A program made the position numbers and the translations under genes. From positions 25,872,112 to 25,936,111 of the forward strand of contig CM053267.1 in assembly GCA_028583415.1 (NCBI GenBank): a stretch of DNA of 64,000 nucleotides, in the 5' to 3' direction. Each line of letters starts with the position of its first letter. Positions within the stretch are counted from its first letter, which is position 1. The notes beneath the pieces were generated by a model that saw only the letters and a program-made list of their open reading frames with translations, did no database searches and was not told the origin of the DNA. This DNA is from Protea cynaroides. Taxonomy: Eukaryota > Streptophyta > Magnoliopsida > Proteales > Proteaceae. Positions 22,501 through 32,495 of the stretch are shown here, one piece after another.

Positions 22501-24093
22501 GATGGAGTTCGAATTTTGGTGTCTATTTTAACACAATACATACTCCTTTCAAATACCTTTCCAACGCATCAGGAATCATCAAATTCCGATTTTTATGTAG
22601 GAAGTTATGGCCTTTGGATTGAACAGGGGTTATGCTGCCAGTCCATGACGGGTTAACCCAAAACGGGTTGGATCATCTAAGGTCATTTTCTTCTTGTTTT
22701 TCTCATAACCACTACCATCTAACACTCTTAACTCATCATTTAAACTCAGAAATCACCTTTGCAGATGTTAACCATATTTAAACTTCTATTTTCCCCAATT
22801 TATATATGCACAAAATCACATTTACATATACTTTGCTTGAGATTTGATGAACAATGTTACTGTTCATCATCTCTTTCACTGGAAACCTAAATGATTCTAA
22901 AAATCCACTTTATTTTTTTATTGATTCAACATGCAAGCCACATTCCCTTCACCATAGGGTATAAGAAACTCACCTGAGCACTCACAAGATAGTTCCCAAG
23001 CTTGAACCACCAAGGACAGCAACTCTAATTTTAATTTCTTCCTTAGTTTTGCTGCAACTCCTTCAAGGATACCCCAAAAATGAATTTCTTCTTTGAGAGC
23101 TTCCTTGGACTGATGATCTCCAGCTGAACACTCCTTCTTGCATTCAAAATCCCAAGTTCTAGTACCTCAATCCACTCCACAAGTTCCCCAACTATTACAA
23201 TCTCATACAACGAAAGCAAGCTTCCACTCTCTTCTCTACCAACGAATTTCCCAGTTTAAAAAAAAAAAAAAAAAAAAAAACTGCACTGAAATCAGATCCT
23301 TCTTTTGTAGACTCTATTTTCTTCTATTTTCTAAAATTCTAAAATTAAATTTTATGGTGAAATCCCCCTCTTGCCCTCAACAGTCACCCAATCCATGAAG
23401 GGCTGCCTATGCTTCTAGGGTATCCCTCCAATTCTTCCATGCCTATTTTACCCATCCAAGATTCCATTATCTTGACATGCATGCCTTCATATTTTAAAGG
23501 TTTAAGTCACCCTTATATTTCAGCCACCAAAAATGACCTCCAACTAATTCACCAAATTCCTCATGTGTCCTCCTTTTTCCTAAAAATGAAAACCCATCAT
23601 CTCCCAATAGTGTATCACTATTGGGTATCTACTACAATCAATATGTAAATGCCAACAGAGTTAATTTCATTTCGCCTCCTAGGTGGTTTGAACTCAAGAT
23701 CTCCAAGTTTTAATTCCATCATGCACTAAAAAAAAAATAAACCATTAAGCTAACTCTTTAAATCTAATGTTAACATTCACTAACAATTTCATAAAGGTAA
23801 GGTCACTTATGAAAATAAACAGTTGTGCTAGGCATAACAACTCATTTCCTACTTTATAGACAAAACATAATTTTTAAGTATCATAAATCTGAATTTTTTG
23901 AGCATACCAATATCCACAAGTCAACACACACATTATCTCACACTATTTAAAAGTAAACATTACCTATTTCCACCATAGACATAGAACAATCATCTTAGTA
24001 TCACAGCCCCCAATTTTCAATCCCTTCCACCTGTTTTAACATAATGAGCAACCGAGATCACTCAAAAAAAAAAAAAAAACTTGGGCTGTTACA
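19587..24093 (-). repeat. 5' LTR of LARD-like element (4507 bp)
   Basis: Near-identical to 12491-16990 along its whole length, including the 72-bp repeat array (about 20482-20952) and the A-run at 23257-23280. The U3 end lies at 24093 on the minus strand. Confidence 0.94.
20482..20952. repeat. 72-bp higher-order tandem repeat in LARD LTR (right copy)
   Basis: Same array and copy number as in the other LTR, with a few private substitutions. It was therefore already present before this insertion. Confidence 0.88.
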
Positions 24094-24098
24094 CAAAT

Positions 24099-25484
24099 AT
24101 TCAAGCTTAACAAGAAATTCTATCTCAATTTTCTTTGATAATGCACCTTCGGGAAGAAATTAAGCTAGGACAGTCTTTGTAAAATTTCTACTTGAATGTT
24201 CTTCCACATGGCAAAAAGAGGGTCCGAAATTGATGAGAATGTCGAAGGACCCTCTTGTCCAATAAAAGAAATGAGGGAGGAGAACTCCAGTTAAATGTCA
24301 AAGGAATAAAATTTAGATTTATTGGGAGGTTCTCTGGGGAATTGTTCATAATTAAGGCTATTAATTTGGATCCAAATCCAAAACTGTCCCATAATCGAAC
24401 TGTTAAAATCCATCCCAGAATCATTTTGAGATCGGTTTGTAATATTCATGACAAAGACAAAGTGATAAATATTGAAATTTCCTTTTTCGTCATTTGAATT
24501 TATCAATACAAATTTCAGCATTGGATGGAGACCTTGTCATCCAACAAATTTTTCTACAGTATGAAATGAGAAAAGGTAGAAAGAACAGGATGACATCTGC
24601 TTTTTGGAATTTGATCGGCTAGAGAGAGGAGTCCCGCTGCTCGTTCTTTAAAACCTATTGCCAGAGGCGATCAAATTATTACTGGAATTGCCATCGGCAG
24701 AATCAACAACATCAGATTTTGAAGCCTTCTGAAGGAATCTGCTGAGGAGTTACTTAAGCATGATGACAACTTTTGTTGTAGAACAAACTAGATCAGATCA
24801 TGGTGATCAATTTCATAGAGAAAAACCTCAGCATGAAGAAGAGACCAAAAACCCTGTTTACCAATAACAAGAAGGCCAAGAACTTAGTCATCATAAAAGA
24901 GAAATTGGTTGACCAAAAACAAGATCTTTACCGGCAACGAAAAGAAACAAAAATAATCCCCAAATAGATCTACATAGCTCGCATGAAACTAACGAAGAAA
25001 CTCTTTTTTTTTTGGGAGGGGGGGGGGTAAAGATGAAGAAACCCAAGATCACAGTTACAGCCAGCAAGTATAACCAAAGAAAGATGGAATTTTGCTAATC
25101 TAGAAGAAAATAAAAGTATAAAAATCAGAGAGGTAAGAAAATCCCTGTGAGTCATAGAAATCAAAACTCTCTTTGTTATTGACTGACGTTTCGAACATAA
25201 AAAAAAATCAAGGACTTGCTGCATCTGAGAAGAAGACATAATAAAATACCTCAACTGCAAAACCAAGAGCTTTTTCTTCGTTATTCGTATTCCTCTGATT
25301 TTGGTTTCTCTTCTGCAAAACCAAGAGCTTCTTCTTCGTTTTTCGTTTTCCTCTGATTTTTGTTTCCTCCATTTCCAATGACTGAAAACCTAAATCCCTA
25401 AATTGAAAGACAATGTCTTCATTTTGATACAAAGAAGTTTTGTCTAGATAGGCCTTGGTAATCCTGAGAAGTCATCACTGTAGG
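24099..25484 (-). repeat. Transposon centre and right inverted arm, first part
   Basis: 24099 to about 24790 has no inverted partner and no recognised gene. About 24790-25484 mirrors 6000-6276 plus 11645-11970. It keeps an uninterrupted version of the copia target (plus strand CTTTGTTATTGACTGACG near 25180), whereas the left arm is split there. Confidence 0.75.
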
Positions 25485-28202
25485 TGTAAGATCTCCTTCC
25501 CAGGAGCAGGAGAAACGAACCATTGGTTGGCAATTACAAAATAGAAACAAAGAAGACCTGTAATTTTTTTTTTTACATGACAGCACAATAACTTCATCAT
25601 TCAAACATCATAACACAATCCAAAATCATCAACCTAGTCCAATAACATTAACCTGGCAGCGGAACAAAAGTAGCTAATAATTACATATTTGGTGGCCAAA
25701 TTAATTACATCCCAAAATGCATTCTAAATACCAAGTTATACAACAAAAGGTGTGGCTGACCATAAAAAATTTACTGCCACAAATGCTCCAAAAGTGGCAA
25801 CTATTTGCAAGTTGCAATTCAAACCACCTACAAAATGTAATTCAAGTGCCAAGTGGTCTAATGGCCAACTAGGTCTTCTACACCCATAGTCTCTAGTTGC
25901 TCTTCTGCGAAATCATCTGTAAAAATATATCCACAACTGGGGTAAGCAAGGCTTAGTGAATAAATAACAACTTGGTAGAAAATACATACATTAGACATTG
26001 TATCAAGTATCTTAGAAAACATCCATGCTGGTCCTACAATGATACGAGTGTATAAAATATCTTACACATTTCAAATCTCACATTTAGTTGTATTCTCACA
26101 CCATCTTATAATGATGTTATTGTCACATTTGCTAATCTTCCACATGTCTAAATTCTATGATATCACTTATAGAACCGTATGCCTACTGTTCGTTATCATT
26201 TTCATAACCCATTGGTTTAACTTTTCTCTTTAACTTACTTTCTTTATTCTTGCTTAGCTTAACTTCAAGCTACTGATTTATGTACATCAGGTAAACTTTG
26301 AATTTTGGACTCACTGGATGCTCTCATTTCTTGTCCCATGATTGACTCACTGGATGCTTCCGTTTCTTGTCACATGGCTGGCTCACCGGATGCTTCCGTT
26401 TCTTACCACATAATTGACTCACTGGATGCTCCCATTTCTTGTCACTTACCATTGATGTTCATGATCACCTAGACTGAGTTCTAGGTTTTAAATTTTATGC
26501 TGCACATTAACTTACGCATGCTGTCCACTTACTTTTGTTCTGTATAAGAAGCAACTGATTGTACAGCATGGCCATTGGTCATTCATAAACATCCAATACA
26601 GGTCTTCGAAGTCATTATAAAACCCCTTGCTATCCATACTTGCATAAAATAATAAGAGAAGATAACATTCTCAGCTACAGTATAAACTTATTTCATTCCT
26701 ATTCTTGATTACACTAGTAGAGACTCTATTCTACACTAGTCTAAACTCTATTCTCACCTTTCTTTGTTAGTGTAATGTTCTTACAAATCCCACAACAATT
26801 TTACTGAAGGTGTACTGCTTACCACCCCATGGAAAACACACAAGATATCCCTCAGTGAAACTTGCTGTCCCCTACTTTGTTCATTAGATTGGTTTGTTGG
26901 CCTACATGTTCATGATTCACACATATACTTTCAAAGAAATCGTAAACTTTTACTACTTACTTAGTAGTAACATTCAAACTACCATTCACCTTAAATAATT
27001 TCATGGAATTTGCAACCTCTATCAATGTGATCCAATATTGTCCATAATCCAATTTTTCAACATAGCATAACATCACATTTATTTATAAAGGTGTTTATGA
27101 CAATAAAATTCAAGAACAACCATCACCACAACAAGCCCATAAATATATACAAATTACTAGCCTATTACAAGAAGTCATTTACTCATCTTTTTCTTGGAAA
27201 GTCCTTTCTAAGCAAGCCTTGTGCACTAGTAAATTGAAAAATACAACAAGGGATAGGTCCTCCAAAACACCTACACCAATGGTTATTAAAGTCACTAAGT
27301 CGAGTGGCCTAGACCCAAGACCATTGGTGAAGTTCGTACTTTCCATGGTCTAGCTACTTTCTATCGGCGATTTCTACGGAATTGAAGGCGATTTCTATCG
27401 GCGAGCGAAATTGAGAGCAATCATTTAAAGGTCATTAGCAACTTTCTTTTATTACCTGAGTGCTATATGCAAATTTGGACCTCCCTTGGGACATTTTTGC
27501 TTAATACTTCTCTTCTTCCTTTATGCTGTCCAACATTGTACTTAGTGTTTTAGTACTTGAGTAATACAAAACCACTCAATTTTTATTTGCATTATCACTA
27601 GAGTGAGTCCTTGGATCGCTTAAACATGCCCCCATATCCAATAGCCTTTGCTAAAAGGGAACTCACAATTTGCTTGACAACAAGCCAAAAATTTCTGTTT
27701 TGCTGAAATTTTCTGCCTAGGGTCCTATTGGGTTGCATTTGGGCATCAAAGACTCCATAAAATTTCCCAAATCTTGGGGAATACTTTCCTAACATATTAT
27801 TCTAGGTCCTAGGGGAAAACCCCCCAAAAAAACTGCTGAGAAAACCACAAAACAAGGGGCAGTTGACCACTCAATTACAACAGCCCGGGAAGCCTCTGAA
27901 ACATAAAAATTTTCGACCCTTTCCCCTTCTTTCCTCCCCCATTAGCCCCAAAACTATGTGAAAATATTTTTTAAACCATTTGGACCAATTTCAATGTATT
28001 TATCATCATTTAAAAAATTTATTTCGAAAAAAAAAAAAATCTAAATCTTCCTTAGCAAAAACATGGATTTTTGCAACTATCTCTCTTTTAGGAGTTTTCG
28101 TTCTATTAAAACATCTAAACCATTTCCAACTTATCCTATATTCATGGTTACAGACCTCATCATAAGACTTTTCATTCATAAGGACATTTCCCCCAATTAA
28201 AT

Positions 28203-28203
<1 letters not shown>

Positions 28204-28276
<73 letters not shown>
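28204..28276. repeat. (CA)n microsatellite
   Basis: About 36 uninterrupted CA units in the solo LTR. The Cys-Val frame on the minus strand is an artefact of the repeat. Confidence 0.95.
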
Positions 28277-28458
28277 CCTTTCCTTTAAGAATGATGTGCA
28301 TACTCAGCCTTACTGTTCATCATCTTCAACCTCAAGAATGATGTGACACACACACACAGCCTTTCCTTTAAGAATGATGTGCATACTCAGCCTTACTGTT
28401 CATCATCTTCAACCTCAAGAATGATGTGCATACTCAGCCTTTCCTTTAAGAATTGATC
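28262..28458. repeat. Tandem duplication of about 80 bp next to the (CA)n tract
   Basis: ACAGCCTTTCCTTTAAGAAT, CATACTCAGCC and CATCATCTTCAACCTCAAG recur two to three times. This is a local expansion bordering the microsatellite and is absent from the LARD LTRs. Confidence 0.8.
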
Positions 28459-29702
28459 AATGCAATATGCAATTCACATTCCCTTCACCACAGGGTATAA
28501 GAAACTCACCTGAGCACTCACAAGATAGTTCCCAAGCTTGAACCACCAAGGACAGCAACTCTAACTTTAATTTCTTCCTTGGCTTTGTTGCAACTCCTTC
28601 AAGGCTACCCCAAAAATGAATTTCTTCCTTGAGAGCTTCCTTGGACTGATGATCTCCAGCTGAGCACTCCTCCTTGCATTCAAAATCCCAAGTTCTAGCA
28701 CCTCAATCCACTCCACAAGCTCCCCAACTATTAAAATCTCATACAACGAAAGCAAGCTTCCACTCTCTTCTCTACCAATGAATTTCCTAGCTCAAACAAA
28801 AAAACTGAACTGATATCAGATCATTCTTTTGTAGACTCTATTTTCTTCTATTTTCTAAAATTCTAAAATTAAATTTTATGGTGAAATCCCCCTCTTGCCC
28901 TCAACAATCACCCAATGCATGAAGGGGTTGCCTATACTTCTAGGGTATCCCTCCAATTCTTCCATGCCTATTTTACCCTTCTAAGATTCCATTATCTTGA
29001 CATGCATGCCTTCATATTTTAAAAGTTTAAGTCACCCTTATATTTCAACCACCAAAAATGACCTCCAACTAATTCACCAAATTCCTCTTGTGTCCTCCCT
29101 TTTTCCTAAATGTGAAAACCCATCATCCACCAATAGTGAATCACTATTGGGTATCTACTACAATCAATATATAAATGCCAACAGAGTTAATTCCATTTCG
29201 CCTCTTAGGTGATTTGAACTCAAGACCTCCAAGTTTTAATTCCATCAAGCACTAAAAAAAAAAAAAAAACCCATTAAGCTAACTCTTTAAATTTAATATT
29301 CACTTTCACTAACAATTTCATAAAGGTAAGGCCACTTATGAAAATAAACAACTATGCTAGCATAACAACTCATTTCTTACTTTATAGACAAAACACAATT
29401 TTTAAGCATCATAAATCTGAATTTTTGAGCATACCAATATCCACAAGCCAAAACACACACATTATCTCAGACTATTTAAAAGTAAACATTATCTATTTCC
29501 ACCATAGACATAGAACAATCATCCTAGTATCACAGCCCCCAACTATCAATCCCTTCTGCTTGTTTCAACATAATGAGCAACCGAGATCACTCAAAAAACT
29601 TGGGTTGTTACAGTAGGATTGAAACACCAATACGTGGTGGCCGTCCTACGGTCTCTCTCCTATGCCTGTACACATAGGAGATGATTCAGATTGGTTTCGC
29701 CC

Positions 29703-30640
29703 AGCAGTTTGTAGGAAAGCTTCTCTCCTATGAAAAACCTTAGCAGAATGGACACTCTAAATTTACACACTTGAACAGTGACCTGTAGTACCATGAAGTA
29801 AGGGTGCCAACCGGTTGTCCAGTTGGGCCTAATCTGTCGCGACCACTTCTAGACCTAGGATCGTAATTGCATTATTTAATTTATTGGTCCTCATTGGTTG
29901 GACATTGACTTATCTATAATGGACGGTTGGTTACTGGTTTCTAATTGGGTCCATACCAATCAATTCATTTTTTAATGATCAAACCATTAATTTCCAACTG
30001 ATAAATAAACACACAACCATTGACCCTTATTTATAAACCATTTTTCTTTTCTCTTTAAAATGATCTATCCTTGAAGAACGTCTACAACTAATGAGTCTCA
30101 CATTGATTAGAGAAAGAAAATGTTAAGAGACAAGTCATAAAAGGAGATGTAGACGCTTAAGAGAATCGAGATGTACAAGGTTATATAACCAACCACTTAG
30201 CCGGAATGGGTTGGTTTAAGCTAGTTTCTATATTTAGTCAAGTTTTATCAAGCCATGTCATGATGTCATTTTTCTGGTCAGCACTGTGAACTATTTAAAA
30301 ATACATCATCCAAGATCATGATCTGACTATTTATTTAATGGTCAGTCTGATTTTGGTCTTTTTTTGTGTCGCTTTGGTCGGTTTAACTGGTGGTTTCTAG
30401 GGTGGTAACTCTACCATGAAATGCTTCTACATGTTTTTCCTGCATTAAAAAAAAAAAAAATTGTTTCGAGCTTATTCCAAGTTTCAGTTCTTATATTCCT
30501 AAGATGCTTACAGAAGTAATGCCATTGTTTGTGATATTACAAAGTACATTTAGGGCAATATAGGATAAAACTTTTTGCAATTGCTCCCCTCCCCCCAAAA
30601 AAAAAAAAAAAAAAAAAAAAGGTTCGTGGGTGAATCTATC
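29703..30640. other. Gene-free AT-rich flank
   Basis: No coding sequence, no paired repeats. A poly-A run at 30598-30620 precedes the foldback elements and could mark an old retroposon end. Confidence 0.5.
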
Positions 30641-30654
30641 TTGCCATGTGGAGG

Positions 30655-30895
30655 ATTCAAATCCTCTACTCCCAAAGGTTCGGGAGAGGGGCGGCGACCT
30701 GTCTAGATGGCCGACTCCTGGGGCTCAGGTGAATCCAAGCCTTCCATCCGAGCTGACACCCCCTTGTCGGCTTGGCTTATCGGCTAGGCTTGTTGGCTCG
30801 GTTGGAGGTCTCAGATTCACCCAAGCCCCAGGTGTTGGCCATCTAGCTAGGTCGCCGCCCCTTTCTAGAACCTTTGTGAGGAGAGGATGTGGATC
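30655..30895. mobile_element. Foldback (hairpin) element 1
   Basis: A single long imperfect palindrome centred near 30775. GAGGGGCGGCGACC on the left pairs with GGTCGCCGCCCCT on the right, and GGCTCAGGTGAATCC pairs with GATTCACCCAAGCCCC-type sequence. It is GC-rich in an AT-rich setting, with ends resembling GGATTxxxATCCTCT. The frames open on both strands through it are by-products of the palindrome. Confidence 0.75.
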
Positions 30896-31075
30896 TGGAT
30901 TAATGATGTTACAATTATGATAGTTGTGTCTAAGAGATGGTCTAAATAGGTCATGTGTCAATTTCAGCAATTGTTAACCTCTCATCTAATGGCATACTCT
31001 CCTGTGTATACCATGCACCCTTCATTAATTGTGCCGATTGAGTTAAAATTTCCATGTCTGCAACAGACCTTGTCC

Positions 31076-31300
31076 ACATCCTCTCCTCCAAGAGTTTCTG
31101 CAGGAGAGGTGGCGCCCCATTGGATGGACGACACCTGGGGCTTGGGTGAATCTGAGCCCTCCATCCTAGCCGATACCCCCTGTCAGCTAAGCTTGTCGGC
31201 TCGGATGGAGGGCTCGGATTCAACCGAACCCTAGGTGTTGTCCATCCAATAAGGGCGCTACCTCTCCTCCAGAAACTCTTGGAGGAGAGGATTTGAATCC
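31076..31300. mobile_element. Foldback (hairpin) element 2, relative of element 1
   Basis: An imperfect palindrome centred near 31190. CCTCTCCTCCAAGAGTTTCT at the left pairs with AGAAACTCTTGGAGGAGAGG at the right, and GGTGGCGCCC pairs with GGGCGCTACC. Its loop words (CCGA-CCC, TTGTCGGCTCGGATGGAGG) are shared with element 1, 180 bp away, so both belong to one family. Confidence 0.8.
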
Positions 31301-31880
31301 CTGTTCTACCTATACATAAAATTTTAGCTCCAGATTGACCACATGGTAGATGTAAGAACCCACCCACCATTTTTGCCTATGGGTTGCCATCTCCCAAACC
31401 ACTCTCATGTTTGTGATGGTAATATTGTTCCCTTAGTTTATTTTACTTCCAGTCATTTTATGTTGAAAAAAAAGTTTAAAAAAATAACATAAGCTACAAT
31501 TTATGCTTGCAAGCAAAGTTCTAAATCTAACTATTGGACATGGTCTTGTCCATATTTAAAATCGATTTGATCTGAATCAAATCGGTGTACAGATTTAATG
31601 GGAAACTAACGCATTATTGATACTATATAATAATATTAAAATAGGATCAGATCGAGGGTTGATTAGATCCAAAACTGCTACGAATTGATCAATCCAACTA
31701 ATCCGATACCAATTACTTGAAATATGCTGGCAAGTATGGATTTCAGTGCAAATCCACACAGCAACGTCCATCTTTCTTGTAATGCTCTAGAATATCTGTG
31801 CTTTTTTTTTTTCCTCTTTTTCTTTTATTTATTTATTTTTTTGATGAAATATATCTATGCTATTCTATGTTATTTGTTGA
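31300..31880. other. No gene seen
   Basis: AT-rich sequence with a T/C-rich tract around 31801-31842. Nothing recognised before the LINE homology starts. Confidence 0.5.
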
Positions 31881-32495
31881 AGGAAATAAAAGGCACAGAT
31901 ATCCTCCCAATTCCCAAAGGAAACTCATTTGGAGAGTGGAAATTTTTAGGCAGATAATCTTATATATGTGACTTATCAGATTTTTTCCAAAGTGTCTTCC
32001 CGGACTAAAGAAGTTTTTAGATCAAATTGTTTCCCTTGAGCAGACGGCATTTGTGGAAGGTGACAATATTTCTAAGAATGTTCTCAATGCTAACAAAATA
32101 TTCCATCACATGAAGGGCAAAAGATCTGGAGGATATTTGGCAACCTATAAACTAGGAACCGAGATCCTCGATAGTGATTGCCAAGCTAAAGTGAAGATCC
32201 CAACCTCTCATAGTGCATCGGAACACATGCTGATGCACTATGTGTGGCTGGGATCTACACTGTCGCTTGGCAGCCAGACAGAGGATCTGTTTTGGTAAAC
32301 TAGATATGACAAAAGCTTATGATTGAGTCGAGTAAAGTTTTTTTGAGGCTATTTTGCAAAAGTTGGGGCTGTGTGACATATAGGTTAAAGCCCTCACGCA
32401 GTGTGGTAGTACGGTCTCTTATTCCTTCCTCGTCAATGAAGATCAAAAGGGTTTTTGTCATCCCATCTATGGGGCTTAGGCAAGGGGATCCCCTC
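31880..32495 (+). pseudogene. LINE-1 (first LINE) reverse transcriptase, 5' part
   Basis: The trace starts near ILPIPKGNSFGEWK. After frameshifts comes the RT core: an EQTAFVxGxNISENVLLANE-like block around 32035-32100, KRSGGYLATYKL near 32120, then DMTKAYD, and GLRQGDPL at 32470-32495. These are RT motifs of plant L1-type non-LTR elements. Stops and shifts make it dead. It is interrupted by a MITE at 32156 and cut off by a gypsy solo LTR at 32496. Continues at 34806. Confidence 0.8.
32156..32295. mobile_element. 140-bp hAT-like MITE inside the LINE
   Basis: Flanked by a perfect 8-bp duplication TAAACTAG (32148-32155 and 32296-32303). Removing it restores the LINE reading YKLDMTKAYD. The insert folds on itself: AGATCCTC near the left end against GAGGATCT near the right, and AGATCCCA with CATAGTGCATC against GATGCACTATG and TGGGATCT in the middle. 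The 8-bp duplication suggests hAT-type mobilisation. Confidence 0.85.

Larger units (their letters stand above)
12491..24093 (-). mobile_element. LARD-like non-autonomous LTR retrotransposon, 11.6 kb
   Basis: Two near-identical LTRs of about 4.5 kb bracket only 2.6 kb of internal sequence. A perfect 5-bp target duplication CAAAT flanks it (12486-12490 and 24094-24098). The primer site sits next to the right LTR and the polypurine tract next to the left one, so the element reads on the minus strand. The only coding trace is a frameshifted gag with two zinc knuckles; there is no protease, reverse transcriptase or integrase. Very long LTRs plus a pol-less core match the plant LARD class. It would need enzymes from an autonomous relative. 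High LTR identity implies recent insertion. Confidence 0.93.
25485..29612 (-). mobile_element. Solo LTR related to the LARD-like LTR (4128 bp)
   Basis: It starts TGTAAGATCT and ends GGGTTGTTACA on the plus strand, with a perfect 5-bp target duplication GTAGG (25480-25484 and 29613-29617). The last 1.1 kb closely matches the terminal part of the 4.5-kb LARD LTRs. The first half is more diverged and shortened, with only four half-units of the repeat array near 26310-26440. No internal region or partner LTR is present, so it arose by LTR-LTR recombination. It splits the right inverted arm. Confidence 0.9.
5878..29694. mobile_element. Candidate long-TIR non-autonomous DNA transposon, split by three retroelements
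   Basis: Sequence reading inward from 5878 is repeated in inverted orientation reading inward from 29694: CAATTCGAATCGTCTCC at the left end, and CAATCTGAATCATCTCC as reverse complement at the right. The match continues for about 0.8-0.9 kb on each side once later insertions are removed. Directly outside lie TTTTGCCC (5870-5877) and TTTCGCCC (29695-29702), an imperfect 8-bp direct repeat in the position of a target duplication. Without the nested copia, LARD and solo LTR the unit is about 2.7 kb. Its centre (about 11970-12490 and 24099-24790) shows no transposase. Arms this long recall Mutator-like or foldback elements; an 8-bp duplication is more hAT-like. A plain inverted segmental duplication is the alternative. 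Confidence 0.55.

Noticed and set aside
24188..24521. Overlapping frames of about 78 residues on both strands
   Set aside because: No domain, no conservation, located in the non-coding centre of the candidate transposon.
28006..28272. Cys-Val repeat protein on the minus strand
   Set aside because: Direct translation of the (CA)n microsatellite.
30630..31370. Open frames of 80-139 residues on both strands
   Set aside because: They are translations of the two foldback palindromes; mirrored frames on opposite strands show the cause.
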